Below the pieces are notes generated by a model. The model did no database searches, had not been told where the DNA came from, and saw nothing but the letters and a program-made list of their open reading frames with translations. A program made the position numbers and the translations under genes. From Paenibacillus pabuli (GTDB lineage: Bacteria; Bacillota; Bacilli; Paenibacillales; Paenibacillaceae), in assembly GCF_039831995.1 (NCBI RefSeq), contig NZ_JBDOIO010000003.1, forward strand, positions 2,914,001-2,978,000: a stretch of 64,000 nucleotides of DNA, given 5' to 3'. The first letter of the stretch is position 1; each line of letters starts with the position of its first letter. Positions 53,306 through 61,296 of the stretch are shown here, piece by piece.

Positions 53306-54223
53306 TCAAACGGCCCGCTCGCTGCACACCTCACGAAAGTTACAATCCCTGCACGCACGACGTGAAGGCATCGGAGTAAAGTACGACATGTCCTTCGGAC
53401 GATTGTAATACTCATCTGCCACGCAGGAACGCATCTCCTCGATGTATCTTCCCACATTGTCTTCGACCTTCTGCAGCTCCTCTTCCGTCGGCGTAAACTC
53501 GCGATGTGTCCCGGTCAACAGGTATTCTACTCGCAGCTCAATCTGCTCCAGCGGCACCCGGTAATGGTCCCTCACATACGCGGCGTACAGCATCAGCTGA
53601 TCCGTGAAGTCATCCTCCTTGCCCGTCTTCCAGTCCACAATCACAATGTTGCCATTGCTGCGGCGATACAACAAGTCCATCTTCACATATACGCGCGTAT
53701 CATGCAGAATCATGGTGTCCCATTTCTCAATTTCCAAAATATCCGTACTTGCCCGGGACAGGTCTTCCCAGGTAAGTGTCTGATACATATGGCTTACACA
53801 TGCCGAAGCTCGCTCCTTGATGGTCGCAATTCGGTCATTCAGCGTGTCATCTCCGTAATAGATCTCGGATAACATCACCCGGTTCTTCGGGTCCAGACGC
53901 CACTGATCCTGATCCATCGATTCCACATAGGCCTGATTAAGCAGCTTCCGCATCGTTTGTTCCAAAAAAGACTCACGCGGCTTGTCTTTGCCTTCCTCCC
54001 TGCTGCGGACCGCTGACTCACACATCCGGTGTGCGAGGTCACCAAAGACGAGATATAGATTGCTGAGCTGTTTTAATCGATACAGACGGACCTGCATCTC
54101 ATCCGCCGATTCTGTTTTCCAGCCGTTATGGGCTCCATAATAATGATAATAATATTTGCGCAGGCACTCATCGAACATGCTTGCCCGCGACTGCGAATAC
54201 GACCACTGCGGGTATTGTGCCAT
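53306..54223 (-). CDS. PD-(D/E)XK nuclease-fold protein with Fe-S cluster Cys set (AddB/Cas4-like)
   Basis: 305-aa protein from the chosen start, ATG 54223 (the frame is open 28 codons further). RecB-type nuclease motifs are visible: GDLAHRM (motif with His), the Asp/Glu-containing DILEIEKWDTM and IVDWKTGKEDDF (D-x-K). Four Cys, one in MFDECLRKYYYHYY near the N-terminus and three in ACRDCNFREVC near the C-terminus, match the 4Fe-4S clamp of AddB and Cas4. No helicase, cas gene or other repair gene is adjacent. Cytoplasmic; a DNA 5'-end or branched-DNA processing nuclease is plausible. Ribosome site is weak (AAGGCAG), so the start is uncertain. Confidence 0.8.
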   Translation of the reverse strand: MAQYPQWSYSQSRASMFDECLRKYYYHYYGAHNGWKTESADEMQVRLYRLKQLSNLYLVFGDLAHRMCESAVRSREEGKDKPRESFLEQTMRKLLNQAYVESMDQDQWRLDPKNRVMLSEIYYGDDTLNDRIATIKERASACVSHMYQTLTWEDLSRASTDILEIEKWDTMILHDTRVYVKMDLLYRRSNGNIVIVDWKTGKEDDFTDQLMLYAAYVRDHYRVPLEQIELRVEYLLTGTHREFTPTEEELQKVEDNVGRYIEEMRSCVADEYYNRPKDMSYFTPMPSRRACRDCNFREVCSERAV

Positions 54224-54672
54224 AAGCTGTTCTGCCTTTCTGTATACCGGATCTGTACAAGATCCCTTGATGCTCACAGTATAAAGGATAGGATAAAAAT
54301 GCTGCAAGCTGTCCTGCTATTTTGTACTGAACGCAACCGTTTCCGATTCGAAGCGTAACGTTTATATAGTATCATCACCAAAAGATGAAATGGCGAAGCA
54401 AAACGCATAATATAGTAAATAGAGGACAGGATGTTGCAGTTATATAAGATGCATTAAAAATTTACACGATTACGAAGAGGGCAGAATAAATCTGGAAAAG
54501 CGGAGCGTTCGCATTTATCACCGGATTTCCCCTTATTGAAAGGGATAGAAGAAATCTGGGGATAACAGCGATTGGAAGATTGTTCTGAACGCGGAGTAGA
54601 CTTGTGTAACCTAATCGATTCATCTTATATGGAAAATCATGTACAGGCATATCCTAAAAGGAGGCACCACCC
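54224..54672. other. intergenic region between nuclease and kinase genes
   Basis: About 450 bases between divergent genes, minus up to 84 bases if the longer nuclease start is used. It is AT-rich with a TTATATAGTATC stretch (54361-54373) that could be a promoter core. An open frame on the minus strand (54462-54650) lacks a ribosome site and I do not call it. No repeat or riboswitch recognised. Confidence 0.4.
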
Positions 54673-55356
54673 ATGAATCGACCGGATTGGTTCCAGGCGG
54701 AAATGGCTTTGCAACAGATCCAGGTCATTGGCAGCGACCGAAATGAGCTGGTGAACATCATCGGCCATGCAGAAGGAATACATTGTATCGGAACAGGTAC
54801 GGATGCGGCTGTTTTTACGTACGACGGCTTGCCCCAGTATGCCTTCAAAGTGTATTCGGATCATGCGCTGGAGAAACTGGAAAATGAAAAGCGGGTCTAT
54901 GAACAGCTCCGTGGATTACCCTATTTCCCCACCTATTATGGCTGTGGCCGAAATATTCTGGTCATCAGTTTTGAACCGGGAGATACGCTGCTGGAGTGTC
55001 TGGAAAAAGGAATCCCTGTTCCCGAACAGGTGATGATCGATGTGGACGAAGCACGGTCAGCTGTACGCAGCCGAGGCCTCAACCCACGGGATATCCACCT
55101 CAAAAATGTACTTCTCCAGAACGGACGCGCAAAGGTTCTGGATGTATCCGAGTACATTAAGGAAGGCAATGACAATCGGTGGGAACACCTCGTCTGGGCC
55201 TATCACAACATTTATCCAAGAATCAAAGGCACGCCCATTTCCCCGCGTATGCTGCAAACGATCAAATGGGGCTATAATCAGCTGGATCAGGCTAACCTCA
55301 AGATGGACGACCTTTCCAAGAAAGCCAATCGCCTGTTTGCCAGATTTATGAAATAA
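54673..55356 (+). CDS. small protein-kinase-like protein, YrzF-type
   Basis: 227-aa protein kinase-fold protein similar to the short Bacillus serine/threonine kinases YrzF and YbdM. Gly-rich loop GTGTDAAVF (about residues 39-47), ATP Lys in YAFKVYSD (about 60), catalytic segment NPRDIHLKNVLL (HRD His replaced by Pro; Asp and the Asn five residues later retained) and metal Asp in KVLDVSEY (DFG replaced by DVS). The C-lobe is much reduced. The catalytic residues are kept, so activity is possible. AAAAGGAGG precedes the ATG. Substrate unknown. Confidence 0.8.
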   Translation: MNRPDWFQAEMALQQIQVIGSDRNELVNIIGHAEGIHCIGTGTDAAVFTYDGLPQYAFKVYSDHALEKLENEKRVYEQLRGLPYFPTYYGCGRNILVISFEPGDTLLECLEKGIPVPEQVMIDVDEARSAVRSRGLNPRDIHLKNVLLQNGRAKVLDVSEYIKEGNDNRWEHLVWAYHNIYPRIKGTPISPRMLQTIKWGYNQLDQANLKMDDLSKKANRLFARFMK

Positions 55357-55401
55357 AAAGGCAGGGCTGGATAGCTCCCCCGCTTCAGCATATGAATAAT
55401 T

Positions 55402-55443
55402 AAACCCGGATCATTGCCAGAGATGGCAGGTGTCCGGGTTTTC
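55402..55443. terminator. terminator after the small kinase gene
   Basis: AAACCCGGA pairs with TCCGGGTTT, with an inner GCCA/TGGC pair, followed by TTTT. A/T flanks also suit the convergent AraC gene. Confidence 0.75.
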
Positions 55444-55461
55444 TCGTACCTGCAAGGTTGT

Positions 55462-56370
55462 TTAGTGCAGGCCCCCACTCTCCTTCTTCATCCGTCCTTC
55501 GGAAGGAGTCATTCCCTTGTATTGCTTATACAATTTCGTAAAATAATTGGCATTGTCGCACCCCACCCTGGCTGCAATCTCGGTAATGGTCAGATTGCTG
55601 CTTCGCAGCAGGTGTTCGGCTTCGGTCATCCGACAGCCGTTCACATATTCAACGAAGGTACGTCCCGTCAGTTTTTTGAACATTTTGCAAAAATGATATG
55701 TATTGAGCCCTACCTGACTGGCAGCTTCGGTCACGGATATTTTCTCCGCCGCATTGGCTTCAATCTGCTCAATCAATTGTTTGAACCGCTCGCGGTTCGG
55801 AAAATACGAGCCTGTTGTTTTTTCCGGCAGCTGCTGGGGCATAAACGTACGAGCCAGCATGGTAAACAAGGCGTGCAGTTTGGACTTCGCCACGAGCTGG
55901 TAGGCAGGTGGCTGCGCAACCATCTCTTCAATCGCGTCATGGATGAGCGAATAGTAATCCAGACAGATTCTGTCCTGATCCGCCGGCTTCACCGGAAAGC
56001 GAATCCGTCCCTCCAAATAAGGAGCCACATACTGCAGGTGCAGCGGATCATGCGTAAAGTCGTGGAATAAGGCGGCATTCACGACAACCGAATCATACTC
56101 CACATCCCCCTCTTCCAGGGCATAACCCACATGAAGCGTGCCTCCCGGAATAACGAGCACCTCGCCCGGCCCGGCCGTATAAGGCCTGCTGTCGATATGA
56201 AATACGGCGTGGCCCTTGCGCATGGCAATGAGCTCAAAGTGTTCATGCCAGTGCAAATACATGATACACTCCTCCGTTTTCATACCTGAACAACGATTCT
56301 GAAACAGTTGAAACGGATGTGATTTATGATCAATTCGGGTATTTTCGTGAAGCGCTTTCAGATCCAGCAC
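55462..56370 (-). CDS. AraC family transcriptional regulator with cupin domain
   Basis: 302-aa regulator. N-terminal cupin: metal/ligand-type HWHEHFELIAMRKGHAVFHI and GEVLVIPGGTLHVGY (about residues 40-80). C-terminal AraC pair of HTHs: NTYHFCKMFKKLTGRTFVEY (near 215) and VGCDNANYFTKLYKQYKGMT (near 275). GTG 56370 is preceded by GGGAGGGG. Divergent from a sugar isomerase and Gfo/Idh oxidoreductase, which it probably regulates. Confidence 0.87.
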   Translation of the reverse strand: MLDLKALHENTRIDHKSHPFQLFQNRCSGMKTEECIMYLHWHEHFELIAMRKGHAVFHIDSRPYTAGPGEVLVIPGGTLHVGYALEEGDVEYDSVVVNAALFHDFTHDPLHLQYVAPYLEGRIRFPVKPADQDRICLDYYSLIHDAIEEMVAQPPAYQLVAKSKLHALFTMLARTFMPQQLPEKTTGSYFPNRERFKQLIEQIEANAAEKISVTEAASQVGLNTYHFCKMFKKLTGRTFVEYVNGCRMTEAEHLLRSSNLTITEIAARVGCDNANYFTKLYKQYKGMTPSEGRMKKESGGLH

Positions 56371-56499
56371 GGCCTCTTCCCCTCCCTCACAAAATCAGAC
56401 TAATATTGCACAAGATTGTATAGAGCCATGCAGCAGATGCGCGGCTATAATGAGTGTGTCACGAAGTACTATAAGCCAATATTGGAGTGAAATACAACC

Positions 56500-57387
56500 A
56501 TGAAAAATCAATTACGCATCGGTACCCTTGTGGGTGGAGCGGACGCTGTCCGCGTCATCCCTCAGATCATGAAACACGGTTTCGAGTCGTTCAATCTGAC
56601 CTTTTGGCAAACCACCGGTGAACTGGACCTTGCCGAAACAGCCAAACGCGTGCGTGAACTAGTTGACGAACAGGATATCAAAATCTCTGCACTCAGTGTT
56701 TTTGGCAACCCGCTCACGGGAGCCGGGAACAACGCAGACACATTAGCAAGCTGGGAACGGGTTATTGATCATGCCCATCTGTTCGGAGCAGACATTGTCT
56801 CCGGGTTCACGGGACGACTGACGAATCAGCCCATTGACGAGTCCATTCCGCGGTTCAAGGAGGTATTCGGCGAACTGGCACGCCGGGCGGCAGACCGGGG
56901 AGTTCGGATTGCTTTTGAAAACTGTGATATGGGTGGAACTTGGCAGACGGGCGACTGGAATATCGCTCATAATCCGACGGCTTGGGAAATGATGTTTAAT
57001 GCTGTTCCGGAAGAAAACATTGGGCTTGAATGGGAGCCTTGCCATCAGATGTCCAGCCTCATCGACCCGATTCCCCAGCTTCGCAAATGGGCGAACAAAG
57101 TGTTCCACGTGCATGGCAAAGATGCAACCATTGCCTGGGATATCGTCAAGGAATACGGGGTTCATGGTCCGCATGAATATGTCTGGCATCGTACGCCCGG
57201 CTTCGGGGATACCAACTGGTCCGACATCATCACCATCCTGCGGCAAAACGGATACCAGGGAACGATCGACATTGAAGGCTGGCATGATCCGGTATACAAA
57301 GACGAATTGGAAATGACAGGGCAAGTACATGCCCTGCGCTATCTGAAACAATGCCGCGGCGGGGATTTTGTGCCCAATCCGGAATAA
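56500..57387 (+). CDS. sugar phosphate isomerase/epimerase (TIM barrel, AP endonuclease 2 fold)
   Basis: 295-aa xylose-isomerase-like TIM-barrel protein. Metal-binding Glu and His residues are in VRIAFENCDMGG (about 145), IGLEWEPCHQM (about 180), VFHVHGKDA (about 208) and GTIDIEGWHDP (about 260). These match the IolE/IolI-type family of sugar and inositol isomerases/epimerases. The oxidoreductase gene starts 12 bases downstream, so the two are an operon, typical of an inositol- or sugar-acid-like pathway. GGAG precedes the ATG. Exact substrate cannot be told. Confidence 0.86.
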   Translation: MKNQLRIGTLVGGADAVRVIPQIMKHGFESFNLTFWQTTGELDLAETAKRVRELVDEQDIKISALSVFGNPLTGAGNNADTLASWERVIDHAHLFGADIVSGFTGRLTNQPIDESIPRFKEVFGELARRAADRGVRIAFENCDMGGTWQTGDWNIAHNPTAWEMMFNAVPEENIGLEWEPCHQMSSLIDPIPQLRKWANKVFHVHGKDATIAWDIVKEYGVHGPHEYVWHRTPGFGDTNWSDIITILRQNGYQGTIDIEGWHDPVYKDELEMTGQVHALRYLKQCRGGDFVPNPE

Positions 57388-57399
57388 GGAGATGATCGA

Positions 57400-58455
57400 G
57401 TGAGTCAGCAACATCGGGTGCTTGTCGCAGGCTGTGGGGCCATGGCCAACACCTGGGTAGATTACGCTATGCAAAGACATGACACGGAGATCGTGGGGCT
57501 TGTCGATTTGCAAGAACAAAATGCTATGGCGCTGTCGGCAAGGCACGGCCTATCGTGTCCCATTTTCACGGATATTACTGAGGCCATTACCGCTACGGGA
57601 GCCAATATTGTATTCGATGTCACGATTCCCGCAAGTCATTACGGCATTGCCATGACAGCACTGCAGCAAGGCTGCCATGTGTTTGGTGAAAAACCACTGG
57701 CAGAATCTTTCGCTGAATGTAAAGATATTGTCCAAACTGCACGCAAAACAGGCAACATCCAGGCTGTGATGCAGAACCGCCGATTCGACCCGCGGATTCG
57801 TGCCTTTCAGAAGCTCATTGCCGGAGGCACCATTGGTAAGGTCGGTTATGCTGGCGCAGACTTCTTTCTCGGACCCCACTTTGGCGGTTTCCGGGATATG
57901 ATGGACAGTCCGCTGCTGCTGGACATGGCGATTCATACGTTTGATCAGGCCAGACTTATTCTTGGAGCCAATCCGGTATCGGTCTATTGTCACGAATTCA
58001 ACCCTCCAGGCTCCTGGTACACAGGTAATGCGATGGCGCTATGTATCTTCGAAATGTCTGACGGCTCCGTATTCAACTACCGCGGGTCCTGGTGCGCAGA
58101 AGGCGCCCCAACCTCGTGGGAAGCATCATGGCGTGTAACCGGGGAAAAAGGCACGGCCATCTGGGATGGACATGATGACATTTATGCAGATGTCGTGGCT
58201 GCAAAGCACCTGGATGCAAGCGGTAAGCCTTCCTTCTTCCAGCCTTCAGAGCGAATCGAGGGTCAGCTGCCTGTCATGGAGAAAAGCGGACATCACGGCT
58301 GTCTTGAAGACATGTTCACTGCACTGGAATCCGGGCAATTGCCCGAAACGGATTGCAGTGACAACCAGTTTAGCATGGCGATGGTGCTCGCTTCCCTCGA
58401 AAGTGCCCGCACCGGACAGAAAGTGCTCATTGCTGATCTGATGCAAGCAACGTAG
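57400..58455 (+). CDS. Gfo/Idh/MocA family oxidoreductase
   Basis: 351-aa NAD(P)-dependent dehydrogenase. The N-terminal Rossmann fold begins RVLVAGCGAMANTWVDYAMQ (GxGxxx), VFGEKPLAES (EKP motif with the catalytic Lys) is near residue 95, and the C-terminal alpha/beta domain includes DMAIHTFDQARLI (about 170-182) with a substrate-contacting His. Start GTG 57400 is preceded by AAGGAG. It forms an operon with the isomerase; together they likely oxidise and rearrange a sugar or cyclitol. Substrate unassigned. Confidence 0.88.
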   Translation: MSQQHRVLVAGCGAMANTWVDYAMQRHDTEIVGLVDLQEQNAMALSARHGLSCPIFTDITEAITATGANIVFDVTIPASHYGIAMTALQQGCHVFGEKPLAESFAECKDIVQTARKTGNIQAVMQNRRFDPRIRAFQKLIAGGTIGKVGYAGADFFLGPHFGGFRDMMDSPLLLDMAIHTFDQARLILGANPVSVYCHEFNPPGSWYTGNAMALCIFEMSDGSVFNYRGSWCAEGAPTSWEASWRVTGEKGTAIWDGHDDIYADVVAAKHLDASGKPSFFQPSERIEGQLPVMEKSGHHGCLEDMFTALESGQLPETDCSDNQFSMAMVLASLESARTGQKVLIADLMQAT

Positions 58456-58485
58456 AGATGGCTTCTTCCTTAACTTCAGAACTAG

Positions 58486-58523
58486 CCAAGCCCAACCCGC
58501 GAATCTATGCAGGTTGGGCTTGG
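58486..58523. terminator. terminator after the Gfo/Idh gene
   Basis: CCAAGCCCAACC pairs with GGTTGGGCTTGG across a 14-base loop; T-run is weak (GGTTCGTATTTT). Confidence 0.65.
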
Positions 58524-58583
58524 TTGGTTCGTATTTTGCTGCATTTTATAAAATGAAACTCGTTTTTACATGATTATATCCCT

Positions 58584-59903
58584 CTATAGAATTCCTTTTT
58601 GCATGGCTTTGTACACGAGCTGTGAGAACAGACTGTTGGACCAGGCAAACCACGGTCTTGTAAATGTATCGGGATCATCCGCATGAAAGCCTTCATGCAT
58701 GAACCCGGTCCCTGCATCCGTCATTTCCAACCGTTCAATCATCTCCAGCATTTCCTCGTCATTGTCCGCGGTCAGTCCCTGCATGGATAGTGCCATATGC
58801 CAGATGTATCCCGGCGGGGTATGCGGGCTTCCGATCCCTTTGGCTGCTCGTCCTTCATAATAGAACGGATTCTCCTGACTTAGAATAAACCTGCGCGTAT
58901 TCTGATACACGGTATCCTCAACAGGTGCATATTCCAAATATGGAATGGACATCAGTCCTGGCGTACCCGCATCATCCATCAGGCAATAATTGCCGTATCC
59001 GTCTGTTTCGTAGGCATAGATTCGTCCATAGACCGGATGATTGTATATGCCATATAGAGAGATTCCATGACGAATCTCTTCTTCAAGCCTTGCCATTTCG
59101 CTAACCAATTGTTCGTCCCGGAATACCCATTTGGCGATCTCCCCCATCTGGCGCAGGGTCACCGCAGCGAACATATTCGCAGGGATATTGTAATGAAAAT
59201 CACAGGCATCATCGCTCGGACGGAAACCGGACCAGATCATTCCGGTATAGTTCACTGGCATTCCGAGTCCTGCATTGCGCATCGTATCATGAGCGGGACA
59301 ATTGCGGCGCATAAACCGATAGGGCGATTGCTCTGCATGGTGCTGCTCCGTTTGCCAGAGATGGACCACACTCTCCATCACCCTTTTGAAGCGTTCATCG
59401 AAAATATCGGTCAATTCCGTCTCACGCCAGTACGCGTAGGCCAGCTTCATGGAGAAGCAAAGGGAATCCAGTTCAAATTTTCGTTCCCATACCCATGGCG
59501 ACATCTCTGTCTCATCATTGGCATCCCAGTGCCAGCCATTGGCCGTTTCGTTGAATGCATTGGCATACACATCAATGTCAGCGTAGAACATATGCCGCTT
59601 GATCAGTCCGCCGATGATCCGCTGCAATGCCACATCTTCCTTCGCGAGCGGCACATAATGCATGACTTGCTCCACGGAATCGCGCAGCCACATGGCTGGG
59701 ATATCTCCTGTAATGACAAACGTTGTCCCATCATCAAGCAGTTTGGTCGTCGTTTCCAACGTACTCGGAAAGCAGTTGCGGAACTGTGCGAGCAATCTTG
59801 GTCTGTGCTGCAGCTTCTTGTCTGCCTCGACCAGAATATCTTGCACTGCCTGCGGCAACTCCAGATGCGGCATGGGAATCTTCGGTAATCTGAACTGTTC
59901 CAT
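58584..59903 (-). CDS. glycoside hydrolase family 125 (exo-alpha-1,6-mannosidase type)
   Basis: 439-aa (alpha/alpha)6-barrel enzyme. GDIPAMWLRDSVEQVMHYVP is a GH125 hallmark; PYLEYAPVEDTVYQNTRRFI and AKGIGSPHTPPGYIWHMALS follow, with the catalytic acid Asp expected in the first block and the base Glu in the C-terminal region. No signal peptide, so it acts on imported mannosides. GAAGGAG precedes ATG 59903; the ATG seven codons earlier lacks a site. A LacI-type gene is divergent 235 bases away, with a palindrome between them. Confidence 0.9.
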   Translation of the reverse strand: MEQFRLPKIPMPHLELPQAVQDILVEADKKLQHRPRLLAQFRNCFPSTLETTTKLLDDGTTFVITGDIPAMWLRDSVEQVMHYVPLAKEDVALQRIIGGLIKRHMFYADIDVYANAFNETANGWHWDANDETEMSPWVWERKFELDSLCFSMKLAYAYWRETELTDIFDERFKRVMESVVHLWQTEQHHAEQSPYRFMRRNCPAHDTMRNAGLGMPVNYTGMIWSGFRPSDDACDFHYNIPANMFAAVTLRQMGEIAKWVFRDEQLVSEMARLEEEIRHGISLYGIYNHPVYGRIYAYETDGYGNYCLMDDAGTPGLMSIPYLEYAPVEDTVYQNTRRFILSQENPFYYEGRAAKGIGSPHTPPGYIWHMALSMQGLTADNDEEMLEMIERLEMTDAGTGFMHEGFHADDPDTFTRPWFAWSNSLFSQLVYKAMQKGIL

Positions 59904-60013
59904 GGATGTAGTCTCCTTCGACATGAAGTGTGGTTGGGTGTTTGGATCTAGTGAATCTTTTTCTCTCCCAGAGCTGATGTATTCTTTTCGTAGGTTTTGT
60001 TATTGTTATTTTT

Positions 60014-60034
60014 GTTATCATAATATATAATAAC
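60014..60034. promoter_or_regulatory. candidate LacI-type operator
   Basis: GTTATCATAATATATAATAAC, a 21-base dyad of form GTTATnATAnnnTATnATAAC (15 of 21 positions symmetric), lies between the GH125 gene and its divergent LacI-type regulator. It lacks the CG centre of classical LacI operators and sits in AT-rich DNA, so confidence is moderate. Confidence 0.45.
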
Positions 60035-60138
60035 GATATTAAATGTAGTGTACTGTGCCTGGGTGATGTCGTCAATTCATAATTGCCACGAATGCATCTC
60101 AACATTTATATTCGTTTACATATAAAGGAGTCATGAAC

Positions 60139-61191
60139 ATGTCCCGCAAAGTATCCATTCAGACGCTGGCTGACCAGCTTGGATTATCAAAATATGCCGT
60201 TTCCCGTGCACTCAGTGGCAAGACAGGAGTCAGCGAGTCGACCCGCGCCCGTGTGCTGGAACTCGCCAGAGCTCTGGGATACCGCCAAAATACGCCCGGA
60301 AGTCACGGTGCCCCCGCTGTTGCAGACCATTCGGAACCGCCCTTTGCGCTCATTTGCATGAATCAGCTAAACCGCGGGGAGCCTCACTACTGGCAGCGGG
60401 TGCTGTCCGGCATGATCTCGGGCTGTAATGAACGGGGCTGGCATCACGCCATTGTGTCCCCTTCGCTTGGTACCGGGGACGAACATACCCCACCGGAACG
60501 GGCAATCGCTCCCCATCTGGACTGGGAAAGATGTGCTGGCATCATTGTCATGGGAGCCTTTCCTCATGCCGTTCTACAGCGGTTGGCTCAGACAGGCCGT
60601 CCCATCGTTCTGGTGGATCATCAAGAACCACTCCTGAACTGTGATACGATCAGTCATGATAATCTGGAGGCAGGTATCACTGTTGTGCGATATCTACTAT
60701 CCCTGCAATCCCGCAGGATCGGGTTAATCACCGACGATGGCCGTGCGGCCAGTTTCGCCCAGCGCAAGATCGGCATGGAACTGGCATTGAATCATTTTCA
60801 TACAGGCCAGGGTCACGCTGCCACATTCCGGGAATGGAATGTTCCTTATGAGCAAGGAGAGTGGGTTGACCAGCTTGCTGCCGAAATCCAAAACATGCCG
60901 GAGCATGAACGACCCGATGCCTGGATCGGGGTGAATGATGATATTGCCTTGCAATGGATGAACAAACTGCAGGAGATCGGAATCTCCACACCCCAAGACT
61001 GCCTCGTGATTGGCATTGATAACGTCCACTCCGCCGCAGCATCCTCCCCACCTTTGACAACAGTCAACCTGTGCAAGGAAGAGCTTGGACAGCGTGCCAT
61101 TGAAGCGTTGCAGAGACGAATTGAACGCCCCGGGACACCGAAAGAGACCGTCATGCTCGCCACTTCCCTTATTCCGCGGGACTCCGCTTAG
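60139..61191 (+). CDS. LacI family transcriptional regulator
   Basis: 350-aa repressor. N-terminal HTH (VSIQTLADQLGLSKYAVSRA, then hinge SESTRARVLELARALGY), followed by a periplasmic-binding-like ligand domain (IVMGAFPHAVLQRLAQTGRP; DCLVIGIDNVHSAAASSPPL). AAGGAG gives 8-base spacing to ATG 60139 and only 2 to the ATG at 60133, so I use the second. Divergent from the GH125 gene, which it most likely represses until a mannoside is present. Closed by a terminator. Confidence 0.9.
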   Translation: MSRKVSIQTLADQLGLSKYAVSRALSGKTGVSESTRARVLELARALGYRQNTPGSHGAPAVADHSEPPFALICMNQLNRGEPHYWQRVLSGMISGCNERGWHHAIVSPSLGTGDEHTPPERAIAPHLDWERCAGIIVMGAFPHAVLQRLAQTGRPIVLVDHQEPLLNCDTISHDNLEAGITVVRYLLSLQSRRIGLITDDGRAASFAQRKIGMELALNHFHTGQGHAATFREWNVPYEQGEWVDQLAAEIQNMPEHERPDAWIGVNDDIALQWMNKLQEIGISTPQDCLVIGIDNVHSAAASSPPLTTVNLCKEELGQRAIEALQRRIERPGTPKETVMLATSLIPRDSA

Positions 61192-61244
61192 CTTGATATA
61201 CGCTGTGCTACTTTTTAAGTAAGGCCCGTGCACATATGGAAATA

Positions 61245-61268
61245 GCCCCGCATTAAATGCGGGGCTTT
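61245..61268. terminator. terminator after the LacI-type gene
   Basis: GCCCCGCATT-A-AATGCGGGGC with a tight loop, followed by TTTCGTGTTT. Confidence 0.8.
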
Positions 61269-61296
61269 CGTGTTTATAAGACTCATCTAATCCATG

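Noticed and set aside
54462..54650. 62-aa frame on the minus strand upstream of the nuclease gene
   Set aside because: No ribosome site and no recognisable pattern.
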